Positions 52,606-62,505 are shown, counted from the first letter of the stretch. The stretch: DNA of 64,000 nucleotides from Sinorhizobium chiapasense (GCF_036488675.1 NZ_CP133152.1:744001-808000); one strand, 5' to 3'. A program made the numbers and translations. The notes: a model not told the origin generated them from the letters alone.

Positions 52606-54216
52606 ATGAACGACAAAATCACCAATTGGACCGGATCCGACGACGCCATGGTCGAAAACGCCATCCGCCGCGGAGCGACACGCCGTGAACTGCTGCAGAT
52701 GATGCTCGCCGGTGGCGTTGCCCTCTCCGCCGGCAGTCTCGTGCTCGGCCGCGCCTCCCATGCTGTTGCTGCGGCGCCGGTCTCCGGCGGCGCGCTCAAG
52801 GCGGCCGGCTGGTCGTCCTCGACCGCCGACACGCTCGACCCGGCCAAAGCATCGCTCTCCACCGACTATGTCCGCTGCTGCTCCTTCTACAACCGTCTCA
52901 CCTTCCTCGATAAAAGCGGCACCCCGCAGATGGAGTTGGCCGAGGCGATCGAGTCCAAGGATGCGAAGACCTGGACGGTCAAGCTGAGGAGCGGCGTCAC
53001 TTTCCATGATGGCAAGCCGCTGACCGCCGACGATGTGATCTTCTCGCTGAAACGCCATCTCGATCCGTCCGTCGGTTCGAAGGTCGCCAAGATCGCCGCG
53101 CAGATGACGGGCTTCAAGGCCGTCGACAAGCAGACGGTCGAGATCATGCTCGCCAATCCGAACGCCGATCTGCCGACCATCCTCTCGATGCATCACTTCA
53201 TGATCGTCGCCGACGGCACCACCGACTTCTCCAAGGGGAACGGCACCGGCGCTTTCGTGAGAGAAGTCTTTGAGCCCGGCGTGCGCTCGGTCGGCATCAA
53301 GAACAAGAACTACTGGAAGTCCGGCCCGCACGTCGATTCCTTCGAATATTTCGCGATCAGCGACGATAGCTCCCGCGTCAATGCGCTGCTCTCCGGCGAT
53401 ATCCACTTGGCCGCTACGATCAATCCGCGCTCGATGCGCCTGGTCGAGAGTCAAGGCGACGGCTTCGTCCTGTCGAAGACCACTTCGGGCAACTACACCA
53501 ATCTCAACATACGCATGGACATGGAGCCCGGCAGCAAACGGGACTTCGTTGAGGGCATGAAGTACCTGGTCAATCGCGAGCAGATCGTCAAGTCAGCGCT
53601 CCGCGGCCTCGGAGAAGTCGGCAACGACCAGCCGGTTTCGCCGGCCAACTTCTACCATAATGGCGACCTGAAGCCGCGGGCGTTCGATCCGGAGAAGGCG
53701 AAATTCCATTTCGAGAAGGCCGGTCTCCTCAGCCAGTCAATCCCTGTGATCGCTTCCGAGGCGGCAAACTCCTCGATCGACATGGCAATGATCATCCAGG
53801 CCTCCGCCGCCGAGATCGGCCTGAAGCTTGACGTTCAACGCGTTCCGGCCGACGGCTATTGGGACAATTATTGGCTCAAGGCGCCGGTTCATTTCGGCAA
53901 CATCAACCCGCGTCCGACACCGGACATCCTGTTCTCGTTGCTCTATACTTCGGAAGCGCCGTGGAACGAGAGCCAGTACAAGTCGGAGAAGTTCGACAAG
54001 ATGCTGATCGAGGCGCGCGGCTCGCTCGACCAGGAGAAGCGCAAGGCGATCTACAACGAGATGCAGGTGATGGTCGCCAACGAGGCCGGCACTATCATTC
54101 CGGCCTATATCTCCAATGTCGACGCGATCACCGCCAAGCTCAAGGGCTTGGAAGCCAACCCGCTTGGCGGCCAGATGGGTTATGCCTTCGCGGAGTATGT
54201 CTGGCTCGAAGCCTGA
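52606..54216 (+). CDS. Dpp/opine-type ABC substrate-binding protein with Tat leader
   Basis: A 536-residue SBP_bac_5 receptor. It has a long N-region with the twin-arginine-like leader GATRRELLQMMLAGGVALSAGSLVLG (about 24-49), then the DppA-type core: STADTLDPAKASLSTDYVRCCSFYNRLTF, AKTWTVKLRSGVTFHDGKPLTADDVIFSLKRHLD. Ligands of the family are peptides, opines, nickel or amino compounds. ATG 52606 follows AAAGGGGA. First of four importer genes. Tat export of a receptor of this family is common in rhizobia. Confidence 0.9.
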   Translation: MNDKITNWTGSDDAMVENAIRRGATRRELLQMMLAGGVALSAGSLVLGRASHAVAAAPVSGGALKAAGWSSSTADTLDPAKASLSTDYVRCCSFYNRLTFLDKSGTPQMELAEAIESKDAKTWTVKLRSGVTFHDGKPLTADDVIFSLKRHLDPSVGSKVAKIAAQMTGFKAVDKQTVEIMLANPNADLPTILSMHHFMIVADGTTDFSKGNGTGAFVREVFEPGVRSVGIKNKNYWKSGPHVDSFEYFAISDDSSRVNALLSGDIHLAATINPRSMRLVESQGDGFVLSKTTSGNYTNLNIRMDMEPGSKRDFVEGMKYLVNREQIVKSALRGLGEVGNDQPVSPANFYHNGDLKPRAFDPEKAKFHFEKAGLLSQSIPVIASEAANSSIDMAMIIQASAAEIGLKLDVQRVPADGYWDNYWLKAPVHFGNINPRPTPDILFSLLYTSEAPWNESQYKSEKFDKMLIEARGSLDQEKRKAIYNEMQVMVANEAGTIIPAYISNVDAITAKLKGLEANPLGGQMGYAFAEYVWLEA

Positions 54217-54301
54217 TGAAGCGAACGGTCGGGGTTGCAGCCGCGCCGCCGCAGCTCCGACCCTTTGGTTTTGAAATCTCGAATCCCGAAAGGGAACGCG
54301 C

Positions 54302-55252
54302 GTGAACAACCGTGTCCTATCGCTTGTCCTGAGCAGGCTGCTCATCGCCCTGATCACGCTGGTGATCGTTTCCTTCGCCGTCTTCTTTGCGACGACTCTA
54401 CTGCCGGGAGACACGGCGACGATCCTGCTCGGCCAGGCCGCCACCCCGGAGGCCGTCGAAGGTCTGCGCAAGGCCATGCATCTCGACGAGCCGGCGATCT
54501 TCCGTTTCCTGCGCTGGATCGTCGGCTTGCTGCAGGGTGACCTCGGCACTTCCTATGCCAATGAGATGCCGGTCGCGGATCTAATCGGCGGGCGCTTCGT
54601 TAACACGCTGCAGCTCGCGGGCGTCACCGCGCTCTTCTCCGTGCCGATCGCGCTGACGCTCGGCATCACCGCGGCGATGCTACGTGGCTCGCTGTACGAC
54701 CGCGCCGTCACCGTGCTGACGATCGGCGTCATCTCCGTGCCGGAATTCATGATAGCGACCTCCGCGGTCTTGATCTTCGCCGTCTATCTGAAATGGCTTC
54801 CGGCCCTCTCCTTCGCCAATGAAGTCACGTCGCTGACGGACCTCCTGCGTATCTATGCCATGCCGGTGATCACCCTTACCTTCGTCATCTCGGCGCAAAT
54901 GATCCGTATGACCCGGGCAGCGGTGATCGAGACGCTCAACACACCCTATGTGGAGATGGCCTTGCTTAAGGGCGCCTCGCGGCCGCGCGTCGTATTTCGG
55001 CACGCGCTGCCGAACGCGCTGGGACCGATCGTCAACGCGGTCGCGCTTTCGCTCTCATACCTGCTCGGCGGTGTCATCATCGTCGAGACGATCTTCAACT
55101 ATCCAGGTATTGCCAAGCTGATGGTGGACGCCGTCGCCACCCGCGACCTGCCGCTGATCCAGAGCTGCGCGATGATCTTCTGCCTCGGCTACCTGCTCCT
55201 AATCACGACGGCCGACATCATCGCCATCCTTTCCAATCCGAGGCTCCGATGA
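54302..55252 (+). CDS. Dpp-type ABC permease, DppB-like
   Basis: A 316-residue integral membrane permease. The N-terminal helix LSRLLIALITLVIVSFAVFFATTLLPGD is the DppB hallmark, and the EAA loop reads EMALLKGASRPRVVFRHALPNALGPI. The start is GTG 54302 with AAGGGA upstream. Its stop overlaps the DppC-like ATG (ATGA). Confidence 0.9.
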   Translation: MNNRVLSLVLSRLLIALITLVIVSFAVFFATTLLPGDTATILLGQAATPEAVEGLRKAMHLDEPAIFRFLRWIVGLLQGDLGTSYANEMPVADLIGGRFVNTLQLAGVTALFSVPIALTLGITAAMLRGSLYDRAVTVLTIGVISVPEFMIATSAVLIFAVYLKWLPALSFANEVTSLTDLLRIYAMPVITLTFVISAQMIRMTRAAVIETLNTPYVEMALLKGASRPRVVFRHALPNALGPIVNAVALSLSYLLGGVIIVETIFNYPGIAKLMVDAVATRDLPLIQSCAMIFCLGYLLLITTADIIAILSNPRLR

Positions 55253-56112
55253 CAATGACCAGTTCTGAGACCAAGTCTGACCGGATGTCCAGAACCCGGC
55301 TCGGCTATCGCTTCAACATCATCGGCATGATCGGTCTCGCGGTTATCCTTTTGTGGGCGTTGATCGCGATCTTCGCGCCGCTGATCATCCCCTACCCGGT
55401 GGGCGAAATCGTCGACCTCGACTATTTCGGCCCGATGAGCCGCGACTTCTGGCTCGGCTCCGATTATCTCGGCCGCGACATGCTCTCGCGAATCCTGATG
55501 GGCGCCCGCTATACGGTAGGCATCTCGCTTGCGGCGGTTACGATCGCCTGCTTCAGCGGCGTGGTGCTCGGCATGATCGCAGCGGTCGACGGCGGCTGGC
55601 TCGACACGGTGCTGAGCCGCTTCCTCGACGCCCTCAATTCGATCCCAAGCAAGCTGTTCGGCCTCGTGGTCGTCGCTGCCGTCGGCTCCTCCATTCCCGT
55701 GCTGATCCTGACGCTGTCGGTGATCTACATCCCCGGCGCCTACCGTTTCGCCCGCGCACTTGCCGTCAATATCAACGCGATGGATTTCATCACCGTCGCC
55801 CGCATCCGCGGCGAAAGCACCCTCTATCTCATCCGCTCGGAAATCCTGCCGAACATCGTCGGGCCGGTACTTGCCGACTTAGGCATCCGCTTCGTCTTCA
55901 TCGTTCTCCTGCTCTCCGGCCTCTCCTTCCTCGGCCTTGGCGTCCAGCCGCCCTATGCCGACTGGGGGGCTCTCGTGCGCGAGAACATCGGCGGCCTGCC
56001 CTTTGGCGCACCGGCGGTGATGGCACCCTCCTTTGCGATCGCCAGCCTCACCATCAGCGTCAACCTGCTGATCGACAACCTGCCCAAGAAGATCCGCGAT
56101 CGGAGCGAATGA
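55249..56112 (+). CDS. Dpp-type ABC permease, DppC-like
   Basis: A 287-residue permease. An N-terminal OppC-type helix (GMIGLAVILLWALIAIFAPLIIPYP) precedes FWLGSDYLGRDMLSRILMGARYT, the diagnostic DppC segment, and the EAA-type loop IRGESTLYLIRSEILPNIVGPVL. Both ends overlap neighbours by 4 nt, implying coupled translation. Confidence 0.92.
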   Translation: MTMTSSETKSDRMSRTRLGYRFNIIGMIGLAVILLWALIAIFAPLIIPYPVGEIVDLDYFGPMSRDFWLGSDYLGRDMLSRILMGARYTVGISLAAVTIACFSGVVLGMIAAVDGGWLDTVLSRFLDALNSIPSKLFGLVVVAAVGSSIPVLILTLSVIYIPGAYRFARALAVNINAMDFITVARIRGESTLYLIRSEILPNIVGPVLADLGIRFVFIVLLLSGLSFLGLGVQPPYADWGALVRENIGGLPFGAPAVMAPSFAIASLTISVNLLIDNLPKKIRDRSE

Positions 56113-57767
56113 TGGTCAATCTCGTAGAAATCCGCGACCTGAAGGTCGAAGCCACCACCGATTCCGGTCGCCGCGTCGAGATCATTAACGGCGTCAGCTT
56201 CGACATCGCCGAAGGCGAGATCGTGGCGCTGATCGGCGAAAGCGGCTCCGGCAAGACCACGATCGCGCTCACGCTGATGGGCCATGCCCGCCCCGGCTGT
56301 CGCATCTCCGGCGGCAGCGTCTCCGTCGCCGGAAAGGACATGGTGACGCTCAGCGAAAAGCAGCGCGCCAGGGTGCGCGGCGTCGAGGTCGCCTATGTGC
56401 CGCAATCCGCCGCCGCCGCCTTCAACCCGGCCGCCACGATCATGGACCAGGTGATCGAGGTCACCCGCATCCATGGGATCATGTCGTCCGACGAGGCGCG
56501 CGCCCGCGCGGTGGATCTCTTCCGGGCGCTGTCGCTGCCAGAGCCCGAGACGATTGGCAGCCGCTATCCGCACCAGGTTTCCGGCGGCCAGTTGCAGCGG
56601 CTTTCAGCGGCGATGGCGTTGATCGGCGACCCGAAGCTCGTCATCTTCGACGAGCCGACGACGGCGCTCGACGTGACGACGCAAATCGAGGTGCTGCGCG
56701 CCTTCAAGTCGGTCATGAAGAAGGGCGGCATCGCCGGCGTTTACGTCTCGCATGACCTCGCCGTGGTCGCCCAGATCGCCGATCGGATCGTCGTCTTGAA
56801 AGGCGGCGAGACCAAGGAGATCGGTACGACCGAAGAGATCCTCGAGGGTGCAAAGCATCCCTATACGCGCGAGCTGCTGGCCGCCTTCGAGCCGAAACCG
56901 CGGGGTGCTGCAGGCTCGACCGACGGCGGTCCGGCCCCGCTGCTCGAAATCGAAAATCTCGTCGCAGGCTACGGCCAGAACCAAGCCGACGGCCTGCCCC
57001 TCGTGCGCGCCGTCGAGCATGTCAGTCTCAAGGTAGAGAAGGGGCGCAATCTTGGTATCATTGGCGAGTCCGGTTGCGGCAAGTCGACGCTCGCTCGCAC
57101 CATCGCCGGCATATTGCCGGCCGCTGTCGGCAAGATCGTCTTCGACGGCAAGGAACTTGGTCGCAGCGCCCGCGAGCGCTCGCGCGATGAACTGCGCGAA
57201 ATGCAGATCGTCTTCCAATACGCCGACACCGCGCTTAATCCGGCGAAATCCGTCGAGGACATCTTAGCCCGGCCACTTACCTTCTATCACCGAATGAATG
57301 CCAAGGCGCGCAGCGCACGCATCGACGAGTTGCTGGACATGGTGCGTCTGCCGCGCAACCTGCGTCATCGCCGCCCGGGCGAGCTTTCCGGCGGCCAGAA
57401 GCAGCGCGTCAACTTCGCCCGCGCGCTCGCCGCCGACCCGAAGCTGATCCTTTGCGACGAAATCACCTCGGCGCTCGATACGGTTGTCGCCGCCGCCGTC
57501 ATCGATCTCCTCAAGGAATTGCAGCGCGAGCTCGGTCTTTCCTACATCTTCATCAGCCATGACCTCTCGGTCGTGGAGGCGATCTGCGACGAGATTGTTG
57601 TGATGTATGGCGGCAGAAAGGTAGAGGAAATTACGCCGGCGAAGGTCAAGACGCCTGCGCATCCCTATTCGCAACTGCTCTTCTCGTCGGTGCCGAAACT
57701 CGATCCCGCCTGGCTCGACGCGCTTGAGCAGGATCCGGAGCTGGTCCGGGCCTATTGCCGGCGCTAA
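56109..57767 (+). CDS. Fused Dpp-type ABC ATPase (DppD-DppF in one chain)
   Basis: A 552-residue tandem ATPase. Half 1 (about 1-260) has Walker A GESGSGKTT, signature VSGGQLQRL and Walker B LVIFDEPTTALD. Half 2 (about 275-552) has GESGCGKST, LSGGQKQRV and LILCDEITSALD. It replaces separate DppD and DppF. Start ATG 56109 (or 56112) overlaps the permease stop; the longer frame beginning at 55353 is a shadow of dppC. Last gene of the operon that starts with the GNAT gene. Confidence 0.92.
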   Translation: MMVNLVEIRDLKVEATTDSGRRVEIINGVSFDIAEGEIVALIGESGSGKTTIALTLMGHARPGCRISGGSVSVAGKDMVTLSEKQRARVRGVEVAYVPQSAAAAFNPAATIMDQVIEVTRIHGIMSSDEARARAVDLFRALSLPEPETIGSRYPHQVSGGQLQRLSAAMALIGDPKLVIFDEPTTALDVTTQIEVLRAFKSVMKKGGIAGVYVSHDLAVVAQIADRIVVLKGGETKEIGTTEEILEGAKHPYTRELLAAFEPKPRGAAGSTDGGPAPLLEIENLVAGYGQNQADGLPLVRAVEHVSLKVEKGRNLGIIGESGCGKSTLARTIAGILPAAVGKIVFDGKELGRSARERSRDELREMQIVFQYADTALNPAKSVEDILARPLTFYHRMNAKARSARIDELLDMVRLPRNLRHRRPGELSGGQKQRVNFARALAADPKLILCDEITSALDTVVAAAVIDLLKELQRELGLSYIFISHDLSVVEAICDEIVVMYGGRKVEEITPAKVKTPAHPYSQLLFSSVPKLDPAWLDALEQDPELVRAYCRR

Positions 57768-57908
57768 GGCGCCGGCACGCTCCCCGCGGCACCTCTCCTC
57801 GGCCTGCCAGCCAGCTTTCGCCGCAAGCGGCGCGAAGGACGCTCGCAGCGATCCCGAGATTCCCGTTCCCAAGACGCACGCCAGCCCGTGCGAGCGGCGC
57901 GGAGCATC

Positions 57909-58385
57909 CTATAACCGAAACAGGCTGGTCAGCGGCATGTGCGCCTTGACGATCGGCGACTTCAAGACGACGAAACTGAAATATTTGTCGATGCCGACGT
58001 CCATGTCGGTGAGGCGCTCCATGATCGTCTGGTACTCGCCGATCCCGGCCGTGACAAACTTCAGAAGATAGTCGTAGCCGCCGGACACCAGATGGCATTC
58101 GATCACCTGGTCGACCTTGTCTATCGCCGCCAGGAACCGGGCAAAGTCGATCTGCCGGTGGTTCTTCAGCGTGATCTCGGTGAAGACCGTTAGGGTCTGC
58201 CCGAGCTTGCTGACGTTGATCTGCGCCGAATAGCCCTCAATGTAACCCTCCGACTGCAGCTTCTTCACCCGCATCAGACAGGGGCTCGGCGAGAGGTTGA
58301 CCAACTCGGCGAGTTCCACATTGGTGATGCGGCCATTCTTCTGCAGTTCGTACAGAATCTTGATGTCGATCCGGTCGAGTTTCAT
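57909..58385 (-). CDS. Lrp/AsnC-family transcriptional regulator
   Basis: A 158-residue Lrp/AsnC regulator: HTH domain KLDRIDIKILYELQKNGRITNVELAELVNLSPSPCLMRVKKLQ, then the RAM effector domain (VIECHLVSGGYDYLLKFVTAGIGEYQ). ATG 58385 has AAAGG upstream. It diverges from the FAD oxidoreductase gene and lies beside the importer operon, so it is a good candidate regulator of both, with an amino acid as effector. Confidence 0.92.
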   Translation of the reverse strand: MKLDRIDIKILYELQKNGRITNVELAELVNLSPSPCLMRVKKLQSEGYIEGYSAQINVSKLGQTLTVFTEITLKNHRQIDFARFLAAIDKVDQVIECHLVSGGYDYLLKFVTAGIGEYQTIMERLTDMDVGIDKYFSFVVLKSPIVKAHMPLTSLFRL

Positions 58386-58621
58386 GGCGCGCCTTTCCCC
58401 TTGCTGATGTGGCCAACGGGGGGCAGCAGATTGTGCTGCGACTTTCCCAGCGATGACCTTAACACACTGGAGAGACGTGTCGATTTCGTTTGGCACAATG
58501 GGCCAAAGCAGAAAGGACGGCATTGCTCCTGCAAGACGGAATCTTCTGCTGCGCGCAGTCGCAGTCCGGCAACGCCGTTGCGCCAAAGCCGCTAGACTGT
58601 GGTCGTAACGGAGGTCACGCC

Positions 58622-59947
58622 ATGCCCGCACCGCTGAAACTCATCAACACAACGCCGCAGTTGCCCGAAGACGCCGATGCCGTCGTGATCGGCGGCGGCA
58701 TTGTCGGCGTGTTTGCGGCCTACTATCTTGCCCGCCGCGGATTGAAGATAGCCCTCGTCGAGAAGGGCCGGATCGGCGCGGAGCAGTCGAGCCGCAACTG
58801 GGGCTGGTGCCGCCAGCAGAACCGGGACGCCCGCGAATTGCCGATGGCGACGAAGAGCCTCGATCTTTGGGAGCGTTTCGCCGCCGAGAGCGGCGAGGAC
58901 ACCGGCTTCCGACGTTGCGGGCTGTTCTACCTCAGCAATAGCGAAGAGGAACTGGCCGGATGGGCCCGGTGGCGCGACTTTGCCCGTACGCTCGGCGTCA
59001 CAACGCATATGCTTGACAGTGCCGAGGCGACCGAACGCGGCCGCGCCACCGGAAAGCCATGGAAGGGGGGCGTCTTTTCGCCGACCGACGGCACCGCCGA
59101 TCCGGCAAGTGCAGCACCCGCGGTCGCGCGTGCGATCCTCAAGCTTGGCGGCACCGTGCATCAGTCCTGTGCCGCCCGCGGCATAGAGACAGAAGGCGGT
59201 CGCCTTTCCGGTGTCGTCACCGAGCATGGCACTATCCGTGCGAAGACGGCGATCCTTGCCGGCGGCGCCTGGGCCTCCTGCTTCTGCCGGCAGCTCGGCA
59301 TCCGTTTTCCCCAGGCGTCGGTCCGCTCGTCGATTCTTGCCGTCTCGCCAGGCGCCATCGGCCTTCCGGATGCGCTGCATACTGCCGCCGTTTCGGTGAC
59401 GCGCCGCGGGGACGGCGGCTACACGCTAGCCATCAGCGGCCGCGGCCGTGTCGATCCGACGCCGCAGCAATTGCGTTTCGCGCCGCAGTTTCTGCCGATG
59501 TTCGCCCGGCGCTGGCGCAGCCTTGCACCCGGCGGCCTCGAAGGCTTCCGTTCCGGTCACGAGAGCCTGACTCACTGGCGCCTCGATGCCCCGACGCCAA
59601 TGGAGCGCATGCGCATCCTTGATCCTGCAGTCGATAAGGCGACCGTTCGGCTTACCCATTCCCGCGCACTCGAGCTCCTGCCCGACCTGAAGAACACCAG
59701 TATCACCGCCGCATGGGCGGGCTATATCGACAGCACGCCGGACGGTGTGCCGGGCATCGGCGAAATCGCCGCCGTACCGGGATTCATCCTCGCCGCCGGC
59801 TTCAGCGGGCACGGCTTTGGTATCGGTCCGGGCGCGGGTCACCTGATCGCAGACATCGTCACCGGTGACGATCCACTCGTCGACGCCCGCCCCTATCATC
59901 CGGACCGCTTCCGAAAAGCTGCCTGGGGAAAAGTCGCTGATTTTTAG
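58622..59947 (+). CDS. FAD-dependent amino-acid oxidoreductase (DAO family)
   Basis: A 441-residue DAO-family flavoprotein. It has the FAD fold ADAVVIGGGIVGVFAAYYLARRG and EKGRIGAEQSSRNWGWCRQQNRD, a segment typical of D-amino-acid dehydrogenase/opine-oxidase-like proteins in Rhizobiales, and a C-terminal GFILAAGFSGHGFGIGPGAGHLIADIV. ATG 58622 follows GGAGG. Divergent from the Lrp regulator. It may oxidise the amino compound brought in by the adjacent importer. A 7-bp hairpin without T-run follows at 59952-59969. Confidence 0.88.
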   Translation: MPAPLKLINTTPQLPEDADAVVIGGGIVGVFAAYYLARRGLKIALVEKGRIGAEQSSRNWGWCRQQNRDARELPMATKSLDLWERFAAESGEDTGFRRCGLFYLSNSEEELAGWARWRDFARTLGVTTHMLDSAEATERGRATGKPWKGGVFSPTDGTADPASAAPAVARAILKLGGTVHQSCAARGIETEGGRLSGVVTEHGTIRAKTAILAGGAWASCFCRQLGIRFPQASVRSSILAVSPGAIGLPDALHTAAVSVTRRGDGGYTLAISGRGRVDPTPQQLRFAPQFLPMFARRWRSLAPGGLEGFRSGHESLTHWRLDAPTPMERMRILDPAVDKATVRLTHSRALELLPDLKNTSITAAWAGYIDSTPDGVPGIGEIAAVPGFILAAGFSGHGFGIGPGAGHLIADIVTGDDPLVDARPYHPDRFRKAAWGKVADF

Positions 59948-60181
59948 ATGAGGTCCCCGCGTGGGGACCAATCTGGGCAAGCGCCTCTTCCAACACTTTC
60001 GCCTAAGCTCGGAAAGACGCCGCCGCAACTCTCTGCCAAAGCCCCTATGCGATACAAAATAATATGCTTCAGCTCGCGGCGAATGCGGCCACTAGCCTCC
60101 CCGCTCTCCCACTATGGTGATTGCGGTACAGGGTGTGCCGTGCCGATGCATCCCATGAAGCCAAAAATCGAGAGGTCATGT

Positions 60182-61174
60182 ATGAAAACGCTGCTGCTTA
60201 AGAAGGATGAAGTAAGGCGGCTAATCGGTATGAAAGAAGTCATCGGCGCGGTGGAAGAGGCATACAAAGCCTTTAACAGTGATCAGGTGGAACAACCTGA
60301 TTATATAGGGATGCATCTCCCATCGCCTCGTGGGGAAATTGACTTCAAGCTTGGTTACTACAAAGCCAATGAAGTGATCTCCATGAAAGCATCTTCTGGT
60401 GGGTTCATTGATAACCCGACAGCACACAGTGTGCCTAGTGGCATGGGGACCATTCTCCTGTTTGATGCCAGGAGCTGTGCGTTGATTTGCATCATGGATG
60501 GAAGCTTGATCACTGGCCTCAGAACGGGGGCGTCTGGAGCAGTCTCCGTCAAAGCCCTAGCGAGGAAAAACGCCAGGACGATCGCATCGATCGGGACAGG
60601 AAATCAGGCAAGGATGCAAATTCGGGCGATCAACGAGATCATGAAAATTGAAGAGATCCATGCATGGGACAGTAATCCGGATACGCTTTCCAAATACAAG
60701 ACGGATATCGAAAGCGAATTTGGCATTCCTGTAATCATGGCAAACTCCAAAAAAGAAGCCGTTGAGCGGGCCGATATCTTGATTACGACGACCCGCGGGA
60801 AAGGGTCGCTTGTGGAAGCGGATTGGGTGAAGCCCGGTACACACATCGTTGCAATCGGTACGGATCAACGCGGCAAACAGGAGCTGGATCCGGAGCTCTT
60901 CAGGAACGCGAAAATCATCGTCGACTCGATTTCGCAATGCACAGAAAAGGGCGAGACCTGGCACCCGCTGAATAGAAACATCATCGCCAAAGGCGACATC
61001 CATGGCGAAATCGGAGAGATATTGTTGCGAAGGAAGCCGGGACGAGAAAGTGATGGCGAAATCACGATTTTCGATTCCACGGGGATGGCCATACAAGACA
61101 ATACGACAGCCAGCAAAATCTATCAGAACGCAATAGCCAATAACGTGGGCACGTTCTTTCAGTTTTTTGAGTGA
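60182..61174 (+). CDS. Ornithine cyclodeaminase/mu-crystallin family protein (EutC-like)
   Basis: A 330-residue NAD-dependent OCD-family protein. Substrate-site residues lie in [21 protein letters not shown] and [23 protein letters not shown], and the NAD fold is [18 protein letters not shown]. Members are ornithine cyclodeaminase, ketimine reductase, alanine dehydrogenase and EutC of ectoine use. ATG 60182 follows GAGAGG; the frame back to 59948 is not protein-like. The stop overlaps the dehydratase start (TGATG). More AT-rich third positions than its neighbours suggest separate acquisition. Confidence 0.85.
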   Translation: MKTLLLKKDEVRRLIGMKEVIGAVEEAYKAFNSDQVEQPDYIGMHLPSPRGEIDFKLGYYKANEVISMKASSGGFIDNPTAHSVPSGMGTILLFDARSCALICIMDGSLITGLRTGASGAVSVKALARKNARTIASIGTGNQARMQIRAINEIMKIEEIHAWDSNPDTLSKYKTDIESEFGIPVIMANSKKEAVERADILITTTRGKGSLVEADWVKPGTHIVAIGTDQRGKQELDPELFRNAKIIVDSISQCTEKGETWHPLNRNIIAKGDIHGEIGEILLRRKPGRESDGEITIFDSTGMAIQDNTTASKIYQNAIANNVGTFFQFFE

Positions 61175-62151
61175 TGGCTATGCGCAACTACCCCACCATT
61201 CAGGACATCCGTGAAGCTCAGCAACGGCTGAAACCGCACGTCAGGCACACGCCGCTATTGCGTGCGGACAAAATCGAGAAAGCGGCTGGTTGTCAGCTTT
61301 ATCTCAAACCCGAAACCCTGCAGATTACTGGCGCATTCAAAATTCGCGGCGCTCTAAACAAGGCACTTTCGCTCTCGAGAGAAGAGATCGCAAACGGCAT
61401 TATTGCGACCTCGTCGGGCAACCATGCCCAAGGGCTTGCTTATGCCGCCAGGATGCTGGGCGTAAAAGCGATATTGGTCCTTCCGGTCACCACACCCAAA
61501 ATCAAGATCGAGAACACCAAAGCCCTCGGGGCAGAAGTCATTCTTTTCGATGGCGACACCGCCGCCAGATGGAAAAAGGTGTATGAAATCGCTGAAGAAA
61601 ACAAATACGCGGCTGTTCACGCTTTTGAAGACCCCATCGTGATGGCCGGTCAGGGAACGATCGGCTGTGAAATCCTGCAGGACCTGGACGATGTAGATAC
61701 GGTCATCGTTCCCGTGGGCGGCGGAGGCCTAATCTCGGGAATCGCTACCGCCATAAAAGAAACGAAACCATCGGTTCGCGTTATCGGGGCAGAGCCTGCC
61801 TTGACACCGAAGTATTTTCACAGCCGGATAAACAAGGAGCGCACATCGCTTCCCTTAAAGAACACTATTGCGGATGGTTTGAGGATAAGCGTTCCGGGTC
61901 AAAACCCGTATCCGATTATCGAAAAGTATGTGGACGAGATTGTTCTTGTTGAAGACGAGCACATCATCGCCGGGATGCGTGCTCTTGCCAAGGATGCGAA
62001 ATTGATCGCTGAACCAGCCGCCTCGATTGGCGTCGGAGCACTGTTGGCGGGCACCATAGACGTCAAGCCCGATGAAAAAGTCTGTGCGGTGTTGTCTGGC
62101 GGGAACTGGGATCTACGCGACCTTGCCGAGATATACAATGTAGCGGGGTAA
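61174..62151 (+). CDS. Threonine/serine dehydratase-family PLP enzyme (EutB-like)
   Basis: A 325-residue fold-type II PLP enzyme. The Schiff-base Lys is in ITGAFKIRGALNKAL, followed by ATSSGNHAQGLAYAARMLG, the phosphate loop VPVGGGGLISGIATAI and the C-terminal AVLSGGNWDL. Typical catabolic threonine dehydratase length without an ACT domain. Pairing with an OCD-family gene mirrors eutB-eutC of ectoine catabolism, but eutD/eutE are absent; deamination of a 3-hydroxyamino acid to an oxo acid or ketimine precursor is the general expectation. ATG 61174 (or 61180). Confidence 0.88.
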   Translation: MAMRNYPTIQDIREAQQRLKPHVRHTPLLRADKIEKAAGCQLYLKPETLQITGAFKIRGALNKALSLSREEIANGIIATSSGNHAQGLAYAARMLGVKAILVLPVTTPKIKIENTKALGAEVILFDGDTAARWKKVYEIAEENKYAAVHAFEDPIVMAGQGTIGCEILQDLDDVDTVIVPVGGGGLISGIATAIKETKPSVRVIGAEPALTPKYFHSRINKERTSLPLKNTIADGLRISVPGQNPYPIIEKYVDEIVLVEDEHIIAGMRALAKDAKLIAEPAASIGVGALLAGTIDVKPDEKVCAVLSGGNWDLRDLAEIYNVAG

Positions 62152-62505
62152 TCAGTTCCAGCTTCGGTCAGTTCACCGCCCCGATCGCAGTTGAACGTCT
62201 GAGATCCTCATCGCCAAGCAAGATCTGCCGGTCCGGAATGCGGCCCGAACACGTCACTCGGCGATCAGCTTGGCGACGACCGCTTGCCACCCTATTGAGA
62301 AGTTCACCAGGCCGCGACCTGAATTGTGGGAGGCGTTTTCCAGCCGCGCCGGCATGGCCGGCATAAGCGGCCGCAGCGAGCCTCGGGAGCGGAGCAGCCG
62401 AAGGCAACCCGCGCCCGCCAGGTTGACCCGATGACGATCACTTGCGCCGAGTTCGGAGCTTTTTGAATGTGCTCTTCGTGGACGAGCAACAGAAAGGAAG
62501 CTCAC
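62152..62505 (+). ncRNA. Non-coding left end of an IS110 element, candidate bridge-RNA region
   Basis: About 350 non-coding bases precede the IS110 transposase. IS110-group elements carry their bridge RNA in this position. The stretch 62280-62430 is rich in short self-complementary segments (for example GCCGGC-AT-GGCCGGC near 62350 and GCGGCCGC near 62370), compatible with a structured RNA. The exact RNA ends and the IS left boundary could not be fixed by eye. Confidence 0.4.
62413..62426 (+). repeat. 14-nt direct repeat, left copy
   Basis: GCCCGCCAGGTTGA occurs here in the non-coding left part of the IS110 element and again, same orientation, at 63796-63809 beyond the transposase, 1383 bases apart. 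It may reflect the element's ends or a guide/target match. Confidence 0.5.

Noticed and set aside
55353..56108. Upstream extension of the fused ATPase to 804 residues
   Set aside because: It overlaps the DppC-like permease in another frame and is Arg/Pro-rich; the ATGA overlap at 56109 is the natural start.
59952..59969. Hairpin GGTCCCC-GCGT-GGGGACC as a terminator
   Set aside because: The stem is only 7 bp and no T-run follows; it is mentioned with the gene but not called.
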